Shown: piece by piece, positions 51,881 to 61,087 of the stretch
Position numbering within the stretch: the first letter of the stretch is position 1
Layout of the letters: each line of letters begins with the position of its first letter
From: Xenorhabdus doucetiae
Lineage (GTDB): Bacteria > Pseudomonadota > Gammaproteobacteria > Enterobacterales > Enterobacteriaceae
Length of the DNA stretch: 64,000 nucleotides
NCBI RefSeq assembly: GCF_000968195.1
Contig: NZ_FO704550.1
Coordinates: forward strand, 744,001 to 808,000
Reading direction: 5' to 3'
The notes under the pieces: generated by a model
What the model saw: only the letters and a program-made list of their open reading frames with translations
What the model was told of the DNA's origin: nothing
The model's database searches: none
Position numbers and translations under genes: made by a program

Positions 51881-54800
51881 TTAAACCCGAAATTCTGCTG
51901 CTAATTGACTGCATCCCAAGCCATTCTTTTTTTCCACTTTGATCTGCACGGGGATGCGTTCTTTCAAGGCGTCTACGTGGCTGATGACGCCAATGGTTTT
52001 TCCTGATGCATTAAGCTGATCCAGTGCATCCAAGGCGATATCAAGGGTTTCGGCATCAAGTGTGCCAAAGCCTTCATCAAGGAACAGGGACTCTATTTGT
52101 GTCTTGTTACTCACGAGATCAGACAAGGCGAGCGCAAGAGCGAGGCTGACCAGAAAACTTTCTCCGCCGGAAAGGGTTTTGGTATCCCTGATCGCATCCG
52201 CTTGCCAGATATCAACGACTTGTAATTCCAGCCCGCCGTCATCTTTGCGTTGCAAGTAATAGCGCCCATGTAATTTTTCCAATCGGATATTTGCCAGATG
52301 CACGAGGTGATCCAAGGTCAGACCTTGGGCAAAACGGCGGAATTTAGCGCCATCGGCAGAGCCAATAAGATTGTTGAGGTAACTCCAGTCATCATATTTT
52401 TGTTGTAACAGTGCGATCTGTGCCAATAACCCTTGTTGTTGCTGACGGCGAGTGGCATCGCTGTTTAACAGGGTTCTGACTTCACCTTGTTGCTGGTTGT
52501 TGTGTTTCAACTTAGCGGTAACGTCGGTTAATAGGGCGGATAACTGTTGAGGTTCATATTGATTAAGCAACTGCGGCTGCGTTTCTGTATGTCGCTGTAA
52601 GGCGACTTCTGATTCATGGTGCCGTGTTTGGGCTTGCCATTGTTGTTGTTCAAGTTTTTCTTGTAACTGTTGTAATTTTTCCCGTTGTTCCGGTTCCAGC
52701 AAAGCGCGTTCAAAAGAGAATTGATCAGGAAAGCCTTGCTGTTCTAAGCCTGCTTGGAAGTGTCTGGCGGCAAGTTTGTAGTTTGCTTCGGCGGCGGTAT
52801 GGCTTTTTTCTATTTCATTGGCAGCGCCGGTTAATTGGCTCAATTGGTTTTGCATTTTTTGCAGATGGAAAGCGGCCTGTTTGTAGGCGATTTCCAGTTC
52901 ATGGGCTTTTTGCTGCAAAACCTGACGAACGGCAATGGTGGATTGTTCACCAAATAAACGATGACGCTCCTGGCGTGTTTGTGCCAATAACTGTTTTTGC
53001 TGCTGTTGTTGTTCATGCAAAGTATGAAGTTGGGCGGTGAGCTTATTTTTTTGCTTGTCCAACTCACTCAGTTTGCTTTGCAGGGCGGCTTGTTCTGTTA
53101 GCAGTTTCTGCCATTTTTCACGAGAATCATGGTAGTTTTTTAATTCTTGCTCACGTTGTTGCAGCCAGTTTTCTATTTCCTGATGGGCGGGAAGGGTGAA
53201 AGGTGTTGGCTGTAATTCCGTGTTTAACTGTTGTGCTGTCGCCGCGTAAGCGGCTGCGAGTTGTTGAGCTTCTGCCGTCTTTTCTGTTCGTTGTTTTTCG
53301 GCTGAATCCTGTTTGAACTTTTCCAGTTCAATACGCTTTTCACATGCCTGATATTGCTCTCGGTTGGCAGCCAATGCTTTTTCGGCTGCCTGATGGTCTT
53401 TTTCTGCCTGTAACAGGGCTTCCTGTTGCATTTGATGTTGGTGATAAGCCGATTGTCGCTGGCTGATAAAATGATTAACCGCCTCTGCATCTATGGGTAA
53501 TTCTGTCACCTGCAACTGCTGGCAATGGTGTTGCCACTGTTTCACCCATTCCGCTAATTTAGCATTGCATTGGGCAATGTTTTGCTGCAATTGTTCGCCG
53601 TGCTGCTGTTGATGTTGCTGTTTTTGCTGTAGGGTTGTGCGATTTTCTTGAAGTTGATCAAGCTGTTGGCGCAGGATTTTCAAGCGCTCTTCTGAATGCG
53701 GCAGGGCAATATTCAGGTATTCGCTGATTAAAGGATGATGCGTTGAACCGCAAAGCGGGCAAGATTCACCTTGTTTTAATTGTGCTCGTTCTTTTTCCAG
53801 ACTGACTATCCGTTGTTCCAGGCGAATTCGGTGGCTGAGATCGTCATAATGTTGTTGCTTGTCTGCCCACTGTTGATTGAGGATGGCGATCTGATCAGGC
53901 AAGGCTTTGACCAATGCTTGGGATTGTGTCAATTGGCTTTGATCGGCCGAGATCGTCGTTTGTAACTGCTGGATCTGTGGAAGTAAGATCGCCAGTTGGT
54001 TTTGTGATGCCAGTTGTTTCTGATAATTCTCTAAATTTTTCTGTAACTGTTCCGGCGGGTGTTTGTGCTGCAATGTTGTGAGTTGGTTTTCCGCTGCGGC
54101 AAGGTTATTGCTCAGTAGTTGGCTCTGTGCTTGTTGGTTAGCCAATTCTGCATGCAGTGTATGTAGATAGTCCGTTGTACGGGTCAGCTCCGAGGTAATT
54201 TGTTGGGTACTTTGGGTGAGCTGGTCTATTTTCTCTTGCCGCTCTTGCTGGCGAGTGAATAGCTGTTTCCATTCAGGTAGTTTGCTGTCCAGATTGCGGT
54301 AATAAGGATGCTGCTCATCGTAAGATGCCAACGCCTTTTGTTCATTATTTAAAGCCGTTATTTGATTCTGTGTGGCTTGGTATTGGGATGAAATCTCTGT
54401 GAGATCGCGGTCTTGCCCGGCAATCTCTTTTTCGAGTTTCATCATTTCTTTGGATTGAACATCAATTTTATGATCGAGCGGTATAATTTGCTCTGAGATG
54501 AGCTTTTCTTGCTGATATTGATACTGTTGGTGCTCTTCCCGTATTTTTTCCTGTTGTGCCAATTGCTGTTCGGCAGGTTGCAGCATTGCCAGTTGTTGTT
54601 GGTGTTCATGCTCTATTTTTGTGCGTTGTTCCGTGAGCCACTGTTTTTCATGGTGTGCCCGGTTTTGTGCATCCCATAATGGACGGATTTTCTCTGCCGG
54701 TTCGCTGGCGGCAAGTTGTTGTAATTGAGGTTGGGCTTCTTGAATGGCGTGCTCAGTCTGTTGTAAAAGTGAAGCATTGCTTGCCCGTGATTGCTGGAGC

Positions 54801-55561
54801 TCATCTCGCCGAAACAGCCACTGTTCGGCCGTTTGCAATGCCTTTATTTGTTGGCTGAGTTGGTTTTCTTCAGCCACAAGCTGTTGTTGTTGGTTTTGAT
54901 ATGCGTGTTGCTGTTCTGGCGTGAGTAATTCAATGGAAGAGGCTTTGGCCTGATGGATATTCAGTTCAGAGTGTGCCTCTTTATGGCGTTGGTAAATTTC
55001 CTGGGACAGAATGCCGTAAATTTCTGTGCCGGTTAGCTCTTCCAGTAGATCTGCCCGATCGGTATCCTTTGCATTTAAAAATGCAGCAAAATTCCCCTGT
55101 GACAACAGCATGGATTTGGTAAAACGGCTAAAATCCAGCCCGGTTATTTCGGCAATTTTTTCTTTTTTCTCAGGGATCTTATCCGCCAAGATTTTTCCCT
55201 CTTTTTTGAGGGCCAATTCTCCTTTTGGTGCTTGGAGCTTGCCATTTGCCTGATTGCGGGCGCGGCGCTGGCTCCAAAATGCCCGATAAGCGACGCCTTT
55301 GACTTCAAATTCTACTTCCGCAAGGCATTCGGCGGTATGGCGGGTCATTAATTCATTTTGAGAAGCAGAAATGGTGTTGAGCCTTGGTGTTTCATGATAA
55401 AGGGCGAGGCAAATGGCATCCAGTAAGGAGGTTTTTCCTGCCCCTGTTGGGCCGGTAATGGCAAATAATCCATTGCTGGCAAAAGGTTCTGCCGTAAAGT
55501 CAATTTTCCATTCGCCTTGCAATGAATTGATATTTTTCAGCCGTAAGCTAAGAATTTTCAT
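51881..55561 (-). CDS. sbcC: SbcC exonuclease subunit
   Basis: A 1226-residue SMC-like ATPase. The N-terminal Walker A reads GPTGAGKTSLLDAI; the zinc hook CPLCG lies near residue 598 between long coiled coils; the C-terminal half has the signature LSGGESFLVSLALALALSD and Walker B SLFLDEGFGTLD. With SbcD it cuts hairpin and palindromic DNA and processes protein-blocked ends. It is longer than the E. coli protein (1048), mainly through Gln-rich coiled-coil sequence. It starts 17 bases after the sbcD stop. Confidence 0.96.
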   Translation of the reverse strand: MKILSLRLKNINSLQGEWKIDFTAEPFASNGLFAITGPTGAGKTSLLDAICLALYHETPRLNTISASQNELMTRHTAECLAEVEFEVKGVAYRAFWSQRRARNQANGKLQAPKGELALKKEGKILADKIPEKKEKIAEITGLDFSRFTKSMLLSQGNFAAFLNAKDTDRADLLEELTGTEIYGILSQEIYQRHKEAHSELNIHQAKASSIELLTPEQQHAYQNQQQQLVAEENQLSQQIKALQTAEQWLFRRDELQQSRASNASLLQQTEHAIQEAQPQLQQLAASEPAEKIRPLWDAQNRAHHEKQWLTEQRTKIEHEHQQQLAMLQPAEQQLAQQEKIREEHQQYQYQQEKLISEQIIPLDHKIDVQSKEMMKLEKEIAGQDRDLTEISSQYQATQNQITALNNEQKALASYDEQHPYYRNLDSKLPEWKQLFTRQQERQEKIDQLTQSTQQITSELTRTTDYLHTLHAELANQQAQSQLLSNNLAAAENQLTTLQHKHPPEQLQKNLENYQKQLASQNQLAILLPQIQQLQTTISADQSQLTQSQALVKALPDQIAILNQQWADKQQHYDDLSHRIRLEQRIVSLEKERAQLKQGESCPLCGSTHHPLISEYLNIALPHSEERLKILRQQLDQLQENRTTLQQKQQHQQQHGEQLQQNIAQCNAKLAEWVKQWQHHCQQLQVTELPIDAEAVNHFISQRQSAYHQHQMQQEALLQAEKDHQAAEKALAANREQYQACEKRIELEKFKQDSAEKQRTEKTAEAQQLAAAYAATAQQLNTELQPTPFTLPAHQEIENWLQQREQELKNYHDSREKWQKLLTEQAALQSKLSELDKQKNKLTAQLHTLHEQQQQQKQLLAQTRQERHRLFGEQSTIAVRQVLQQKAHELEIAYKQAAFHLQKMQNQLSQLTGAANEIEKSHTAAEANYKLAARHFQAGLEQQGFPDQFSFERALLEPEQREKLQQLQEKLEQQQWQAQTRHHESEVALQRHTETQPQLLNQYEPQQLSALLTDVTAKLKHNNQQQGEVRTLLNSDATRRQQQQGLLAQIALLQQKYDDWSYLNNLIGSADGAKFRRFAQGLTLDHLVHLANIRLEKLHGRYYLQRKDDGGLELQVVDIWQADAIRDTKTLSGGESFLVSLALALALSDLVSNKTQIESLFLDEGFGTLDAETLDIALDALDQLNASGKTIGVISHVDALKERIPVQIKVEKKNGLGCSQLAAEFRV

Positions 55562-55578
55562 GGTGCGTTCTCTTTAGG

Positions 55579-56796
55579 TTATTGCTGAGAAATATCGTCC
55601 AGCGTTTGTTTAAACAGGGTGGTCAGGCGTTGTTTCTGAGCAATATCGCCTATTTCTGCCAGCGCCAAACGACGCTCGAAGACCTCATTGACACTTAATT
55701 CGGCAAGGGTTTCGTTATTTTGTTCAGACAGTGACAGTTGGCGGGCGCTTTTACTGCGGCGTAACAGGATGATCTCAACGGGCAATCCTTCACTTAAGGT
55801 CTGAACGCGTTTCTGGATATCGTGCAGATAATCTTGGGTTGCGACTTCAATGTCCAGCCAAACAGGGCGTTCTCCCTGATATTCCTTAAATGTTTGTAAC
55901 TGCGCTTCGATTTGCTGCAAATTACCACGAATAAGCTGCATCGGCTGATAATGCGGGATTGTTAACAGTGTGATGCTATCGAGTTTGCCTGATTTAAAAT
56001 CCACCAGGCAGACACTTTTCTCCTGTTCCACTTCATCAAAACTGAGTGGAATAGGGGAACCGCTGTAGCGGATATGCTCTGATTTACCGATAACTTGCGG
56101 GCGGTGGATATGCCCCAGTGCGATATAGTCAGCGGGAGGAAATGCCTGAGCAGGGAAGGCATCTAATGTGCCGATGTAAATATCGCGAACGGAATCTGTT
56201 GTGGAAGCCCCTACTGTGGTGAGGTGACCGGTGGCAATAATCGGTAATGGCTGACCAAGTTGTTCTCGTAATGTACAGGCTTGCTGATAGAGCCTGTGAT
56301 AGTGTTCGCTGATGGCATCCTGTAATGCCTGCTGTTTTTGTACGCCGGATTGCCCCGGCTGGCTGGTTAAGATATCCCGTGGGCGCAGATAGGGAATGGC
56401 GCAGAGGATCGCCCCGGCATTGCCTTCTCTGTTATGCAGGATCTTTATCTGTTGTGCGATATCTTCGGTTTCAGCATTGGCAATCACCGTGGTATTCAGG
56501 TAAGAGAGGAGGGATTTTGCTTCGTTGAGTGTGGCAACGGAATCATGGTTTCCCCCAAGAATGACAAGTTGGCAGCCTGTGGGCTGTAGCGCCACAATGA
56601 ATTTGTTATAAAGCTCACGCGCATAGCTGGGCGGGGAACCGGTATCAAAGATATCACCGGCAATAATCAAGGCATCCACTTGATGCTGGACGATTTTTTT
56701 AATCAGCCACTGCAAAAAGTGCTTATGCTCCGCGGCGCGGCTTTTCGTAAAGAAGTATTGGCCAAGATGCCAGTCAGATGTGTGAATGATTCGCAT
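55579..56796 (-). CDS. sbcD: SbcD exonuclease subunit
   Basis: A 405-residue Mre11-type metallophosphoesterase nuclease. It has the metal-binding motifs IIHTSDWHLGQ, IIAGDIFDTGSPP, ILGGNHDSVATL and ALGHIHRPQ. With SbcC it cleaves DNA hairpins. It is the promoter-proximal gene of sbcDC and is divergent from phoB, as in E. coli. Confidence 0.96.
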   Translation of the reverse strand: MRIIHTSDWHLGQYFFTKSRAAEHKHFLQWLIKKIVQHQVDALIIAGDIFDTGSPPSYARELYNKFIVALQPTGCQLVILGGNHDSVATLNEAKSLLSYLNTTVIANAETEDIAQQIKILHNREGNAGAILCAIPYLRPRDILTSQPGQSGVQKQQALQDAISEHYHRLYQQACTLREQLGQPLPIIATGHLTTVGASTTDSVRDIYIGTLDAFPAQAFPPADYIALGHIHRPQVIGKSEHIRYSGSPIPLSFDEVEQEKSVCLVDFKSGKLDSITLLTIPHYQPMQLIRGNLQQIEAQLQTFKEYQGERPVWLDIEVATQDYLHDIQKRVQTLSEGLPVEIILLRRSKSARQLSLSEQNNETLAELSVNEVFERRLALAEIGDIAQKQRLTTLFKQTLDDISQQ

Positions 56797-57006
56797 GAGT
56801 TCCCCGCCGTTGCCTGAGTGTTTTTCTTATCCGTTGTGACAGGCGCTAATTATAATGGCAGAGAGAGGGATGTCCTGTGCAATTCGACATTCTTTACTGA
56901 ATTTTCGAGCTGCTTCGCATCCAAAATGAAATATAACAACGGTGCAAGATTTTCTCTGGGAGCCAGTTTGTCTTTTACTGATTGAGGAATATAAGGGTTC
57001 ATAAAA

Positions 57007-57026
57007 GTGTCATAAAATTGACTCAT
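57007..57026 (+). promoter_or_regulatory. Pho box upstream of phoB
   Basis: GTGTCATAAAATTGACTCAT resembles the Pho box (two TGTCA-type repeats 11 bases apart). The second repeat is imperfect. It lies about 50 bases before the phoB start, matching positive autoregulation in E. coli. Confidence 0.65.
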
Positions 57027-57077
57027 AATATTTTACGGTGAAAATCGCTGACCTTAATGATATTAGCAGGATTAACC

Positions 57078-57767
57078 ATGGTTAAACGTATTTTGGTCGT
57101 TGAAGATGAAGTACCGATTCGTGAAATGGTTTGTTTTGCACTGGAGCAAAACGGTTATCAGGCCATTGAAGTCGAAGATTACGATACGGCAATAAGGCGT
57201 CTGTCTGAACCTTATCCTGATTTGGTCTTATTGGATTGGATGCTTCCTGGGGGTTCGGGGATACAACTTATCCGGCAAATGAAGCGGGATAATAACACCA
57301 AGGCGATCCCCGTCATTATGGTCACGGCTCGGACAGAAGAAGAAGATCGGGTACGTGGTTTAGATGTCGGTGCTGATGATTATATAACGAAGCCTTTCTC
57401 GCCCAAGGAATTGATTGCCCGTGTCAAGGCGGTTCTGCGTCGCATTTCACCAATGGAAGCGGAAGACGTTATTGATATGGATGGATTGATTCTGGAACCT
57501 TCTTCCCACCGTGTTTCCAGTCATGGACAGGATTTGGAAATGGGGCCAACTGAATTCAAACTTCTCCACTTTTTTATGACTCATCCTGAGCGGGTTTATA
57601 GCCGTGAGCAATTACTTGACTATGTGTGGGGAACCAATGTTTATGTGGAAGATCGCACGGTTGATGTCCATATTCGACGCTTGCGCAAGGCGCTGGAGAC
57701 AGGGGAGCACGATAAGATGGTACAGACTGTGCGTGGTACAGGATATCGCTTTTCTACCCGCTATTGA
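57078..57767 (+). CDS. phoB: PhoB phosphate-regulon response regulator
   Basis: A 229-residue OmpR-family regulator starting MVKRILVVEDEVPIREM. The phosphoacceptor Asp53 lies in LVLLDWMLPGG; a winged-helix domain ends RGTGYRFSTRY. Phosphorylated by PhoR in low phosphate, it activates the Pho regulon. The ATG at 57078 has AGGA nine bases upstream; an in-frame start at 57057 was rejected. It is followed by phoR after 26 bases. Confidence 0.97.
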   Translation: MVKRILVVEDEVPIREMVCFALEQNGYQAIEVEDYDTAIRRLSEPYPDLVLLDWMLPGGSGIQLIRQMKRDNNTKAIPVIMVTARTEEEDRVRGLDVGADDYITKPFSPKELIARVKAVLRRISPMEAEDVIDMDGLILEPSSHRVSSHGQDLEMGPTEFKLLHFFMTHPERVYSREQLLDYVWGTNVYVEDRTVDVHIRRLRKALETGEHDKMVQTVRGTGYRFSTRY

Positions 57768-57793
57768 CTGTGTATTGATGGGAGTAAAGTCGC

Positions 57794-59092
57794 GTGCTTG
57801 AGCGTTTATCTTGGAAAAAGTTGGCATGGGGTATTGTGCTTTTTTGCTTGCCCGCTCTCTTTTTGTCTCTCTTTATTGGTCACTTGGCATGGCTGCTGGT
57901 TATCGCGTTATTTCTGGCATTGGTATGGCATGGCTACAATTTGCTGAAATTATCTGATTGGTTGTGGCTGGATCGCAGGATGTTACCACCAGCCAGTCGT
58001 GGCGGCTGGGAACCTATCTTTTATGGCATTTACCAGATGCAGCAACGCAATCGCAAACGGCGTCGTGAACTCACATTATTGATCAAGCGTTTTCGTAGTG
58101 GTGCTGAGTCACTGCCGGATGCCGTTGTGATGATGACTCAGGAAGGCAATATTTTTTGGTGTAATCGTCTGGCACAACATTTACTTGGGTTTCGCTGGCC
58201 TGAGGATAATGGCCAGCATATCTTCAACCTGCTGCGCTATCCTGATTTTAGCCGTTATATCACCGCAAATGATTTTTCCCGCCCTCTGTCCATCGAGTTG
58301 AATAATGGCAATATGATGGAATTCCGCATTATGCCTTATTTTGAGACACAATTATTGATGGTTGTGCGCGATGTGACTCAAAAACGACAGTTGGAAAATG
58401 CCCGGCGAGATTTTTTTGCCAATGTGAGCCATGAACTGAAAACCCCCCTGACTGTACTGCAAGGTTATCTGGAAATGATGGAAGATCAGATGGTTGGTAA
58501 TAAGGTGCATCAGAAAGTCATCGGCACGATGCAGGAACAAATACAAAGAATGGATGGTTTGGTTCAGCAATTGCTGCACCTTTCCAAAATTGAGGGGGGG
58601 TCACAAGTGGACATGAGTGAAATTGTGAATGTTCCCAATCTATTAAAAATATTGCAGCGGGAAGCGTTGGCCTTGGGAAGTGAACAGTATGATATTGTGT
58701 TTGATGTTGATGAAAAGCTAAAGGTTTTTGGTAATGAAGAACAACTGCGCAGTGCAATGTCCAACCTGGTCTATAACGCTGTTAGGCATACGCCTCCGGG
58801 AACACGGATTGAGGTGAGTTGGCGAAATGTTTCCCAGGGTGCACAGTTCAAAGTGAAAGACAGTGGCGGTGGGATTGGTGTAGAACATTTACCTCGCCTG
58901 ACAGAACGTTTTTATCGCGTCGATCGGGCCCGTTCGCGTCAGACGGGCGGCAATGGGTTAGGGTTGGCGATAGTGAAACACGCACTGCATCACTACAATA
59001 CTCATCTCGATATTTCGAGCACTGTAGGGAAGGGATCTGTTTTTAGCTTTCTATTGGCATCCCGGCTTATTGTCCCTGCTAAAATTCCCTGA
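57794..59092 (+). CDS. phoR: PhoR phosphate-regulon sensor kinase
   Basis: A 432-residue membrane sensor kinase. Two N-terminal hydrophobic segments span about residues 9-50, then a PAS-like region (residues near 95-190), the HisKA phosphohistidine box DFFANVSHELKTPLTVLQG, and the ATPase motifs NLVYNAVRHTP, DSGGGIGVEHL and GNGLGLAIVKH. Short periplasmic part, as known for PhoR. The start codon is GTG, with a GGGAG site upstream. Confidence 0.96.
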   Translation: MLERLSWKKLAWGIVLFCLPALFLSLFIGHLAWLLVIALFLALVWHGYNLLKLSDWLWLDRRMLPPASRGGWEPIFYGIYQMQQRNRKRRRELTLLIKRFRSGAESLPDAVVMMTQEGNIFWCNRLAQHLLGFRWPEDNGQHIFNLLRYPDFSRYITANDFSRPLSIELNNGNMMEFRIMPYFETQLLMVVRDVTQKRQLENARRDFFANVSHELKTPLTVLQGYLEMMEDQMVGNKVHQKVIGTMQEQIQRMDGLVQQLLHLSKIEGGSQVDMSEIVNVPNLLKILQREALALGSEQYDIVFDVDEKLKVFGNEEQLRSAMSNLVYNAVRHTPPGTRIEVSWRNVSQGAQFKVKDSGGGIGVEHLPRLTERFYRVDRARSRQTGGNGLGLAIVKHALHHYNTHLDISSTVGKGSVFSFLLASRLIVPAKIP

Positions 59093-59516
59093 CAAAAATA
59101 GTTTTGTGAAAAAATAATAAGTTCAATGGAATTAAATGGTAACAATATGGACAAAAAATACGGACAAAAAATGAGTTATTAATCAGCAAGGACGAAAAAC
59201 GTACAAATCATATAGTGTGTATTCAATGATAGATAACAATAATCACTGATTTTAAAAAGTAGTTTGGTATATTGTTCTGGTTTTGGGTTTGTCGCTTGCC
59301 TTTTGACGCTATAAAAGTTTTACTTGGGGGCAGTTATTGGCGATTATAGCTGTAATTACCACTATCATTCTGTATCTTACGATTATCAGTGAATATTAGG
59401 TCGATCACTGACCATGAAATCAGAATCCAGTCTCGCCAGTGAAAATTCTAGTGCTTGCGATAGTGACTATCTGTCGCAGAGGCATTTCTTTTGGTAATAA
59501 CACATTAACAATCATT
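59093..59516. promoter_or_regulatory. Upstream region of brnQ
   Basis: About 420 bases between phoR and brnQ. The stretch 59388-59450 and the bases around the brnQ start reappear, diverged, at 60890-61050 before the next transporter gene. Confidence 0.6.
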
Positions 59517-60857
59517 ATGGCATACCGTTTATCATCTAAGGATATTTGGGCATTAGGCTTTATGACCTTTGCCTTGTTTGTTGGTGCGGGAAATATTATT
59601 TTTCCGCCTATGGTTGGCTTGCAGGCCGGAGAGCATGTTTGGATCTCAGCAGCCGGCTTTTTGCTAACCGCTGTTGGCTTGCCGGTTATCACTGTCATTG
59701 CTTTGGCCAAAGTGGGCGGGGGTATTGATACTCTCAGTGCACCGATTGGAAAAGTGGCGGGTTTGGTTCTGGCAACGATCTGCTATCTGGCGGTCGGCCC
59801 GCTGTTTGCGACGCCCAGAACGGCAACGGTTTCTTTTGAAGTGGGTATTGCACCCCTTGTCGGAACGGGTGAACTTCCGCTATTCATCTATAGCGTGCTC
59901 TATTTTGCACTCGTGATGCTAATTTCATTATATCCGGGCAAACTGCTGGATAGCGTCGGCCGTATATTGGCTCCGGTCAAAATTTTGGCACTGGCCATTT
60001 TGGGGATTGCGGCGGTACTGTGGCCGGCTGGCGGTCCCGTTCCTGCCATTGAAACTTATCGGGAAATTCCGTTCTCAAACGGTTTTGTTAATGGCTATCT
60101 GACCATGGATACCTTGGCCGCAATGGTATTCGGTATTGTGATTGTGAATGCCGCGCGTTCCAGAGGGGTTGAATCTTCCTCCCTGTTGACCCGTTATGCG
60201 ATGTGGGCTGGCTTGATTGCGGGTCTTGGCTTGACACTGGTGTACCTCTCTTTGTTCAAGCTAGGGGAAGGCAGCGGCACATTAGTGCCTACCGCAGAAA
60301 ATGGTGCTGTGATTTTGCACGCCTATGTCCAAAATATTTTTGGTAACTACGGCAGCTTCTTCCTGGCGGTACTGATTTTCGTGGCTTGTATGGTGACGGC
60401 TGTCGGTTTGACTTGCGCTTGCGCTGAGTTTTTCAGCCGTTATTTGCCGTTGTCCTACCGTACTCTGGTATTGCTGTTAGGCACATTCTCTATGCTGGTT
60501 TCTAATGTGGGCTTAAGTCACTTGATTAAGTTTTCAATTCCAGTCTTGACCGCAATTTATCCACCTTGTATCGCGCTGATATTATTGAGCTTTACCATCC
60601 GCTGGTGGCATAACTCCACACGCATTCTGGCTCCGGCCATGTCTGTCAGCTTGCTGTTTGGGATTTTGGATGGCGTCAAGGCATCTGAGTACCTGTCTCA
60701 TTTACTGCCTGAGTGGGCGCAGCATTTGCCATTGGCGGATCAAGGTCTGGCGTGGTTATTGCCTACTTTGCTGGCTGTCGTTGTATGCGCTATTTATGAC
60801 CGTGTTGCGGGAAGCGTCAAGCTCCCAAAGTATGAAATGCAGCATGAAGAAAAGTAG
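59517..60857 (+). CDS. brnQ: BrnQ branched-chain amino acid:cation symporter
   Basis: A 446-residue LIVCS-family inner-membrane transporter with about 12 hydrophobic segments, importing leucine, isoleucine and valine. It starts MAYRLSSKDIWALGFMTF and has the conserved FALFVGAGNIIFPPMVGLQAG. The ATG at 59517 matches the family start but has no clear Shine-Dalgarno. An extension to 59439 is possible and not favoured. Synteny with phoBR is as in E. coli. Confidence 0.95.
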   Translation: MAYRLSSKDIWALGFMTFALFVGAGNIIFPPMVGLQAGEHVWISAAGFLLTAVGLPVITVIALAKVGGGIDTLSAPIGKVAGLVLATICYLAVGPLFATPRTATVSFEVGIAPLVGTGELPLFIYSVLYFALVMLISLYPGKLLDSVGRILAPVKILALAILGIAAVLWPAGGPVPAIETYREIPFSNGFVNGYLTMDTLAAMVFGIVIVNAARSRGVESSSLLTRYAMWAGLIAGLGLTLVYLSLFKLGEGSGTLVPTAENGAVILHAYVQNIFGNYGSFFLAVLIFVACMVTAVGLTCACAEFFSRYLPLSYRTLVLLLGTFSMLVSNVGLSHLIKFSIPVLTAIYPPCIALILLSFTIRWWHNSTRILAPAMSVSLLFGILDGVKASEYLSHLLPEWAQHLPLADQGLAWLLPTLLAVVVCAIYDRVAGSVKLPKYEMQHEEK

Positions 60858-60889
60858 CACTCTGTCTCTTGTAAGTATTAGTAAACCAG

Positions 60890-61058
60890 TATCAGTAAAT
60901 ATGATGCTTATCACTGACTGTTAAATCAGCATCCAGTTTCCCCCGTGGAAGCTGAAATGGTTTTAATGGTCATTATTAAATGTGTAATTATATCTATAAC
61001 AATAAGTTAATAATTATTATGACATACCGTTTATCATCTAAAGATATTACCTGTGCTG
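60890..61058 (+). repeat. Diverged duplicate of the brnQ 5' region
   Basis: The segment TATCACTGACTGTTAAATCAGCATCCAG and neighbours at about 60890-60940 align with 59388-59440 upstream of brnQ. The segment around 61019-61048 is nearly identical to the brnQ start (ATG[A/G]CATACCGTTTATCATC). The middle is diverged. It is best read as a remnant of a tandem brnQ duplication. Confidence 0.75.
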
Positions 61059-61087
61059 ACACTGTATCCATTCGGGGGTTAGCATGA
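61019..61087 (+). CDS. 22-residue BrnQ-like leader ORF coupled to the symporter gene
   Basis: An open frame from the ATG at 61019 encodes MTYRLSSKDITCADTVSIRG and two more residues. The first ten match the BrnQ N terminus (MAYRLSSKDI) except position two. Its TGA (61085-61087) overlaps the ATG of the next gene (61084) as ATGA, a typical translational-coupling arrangement. Whether it is translated is unknown; like brnQ it lacks a clear ribosome site. Confidence 0.5.
   Translation: MTYRLSSKDITCADTVSIRGLA

Noticed and set aside
51881..55561. SbcC glutamine-rich region as a low-complexity sequencing artefact
   Set aside because: The frame is open throughout, and the zinc hook and both ATPase halves are in register; Gln-rich coiled coil is plausible for longer SbcC proteins.
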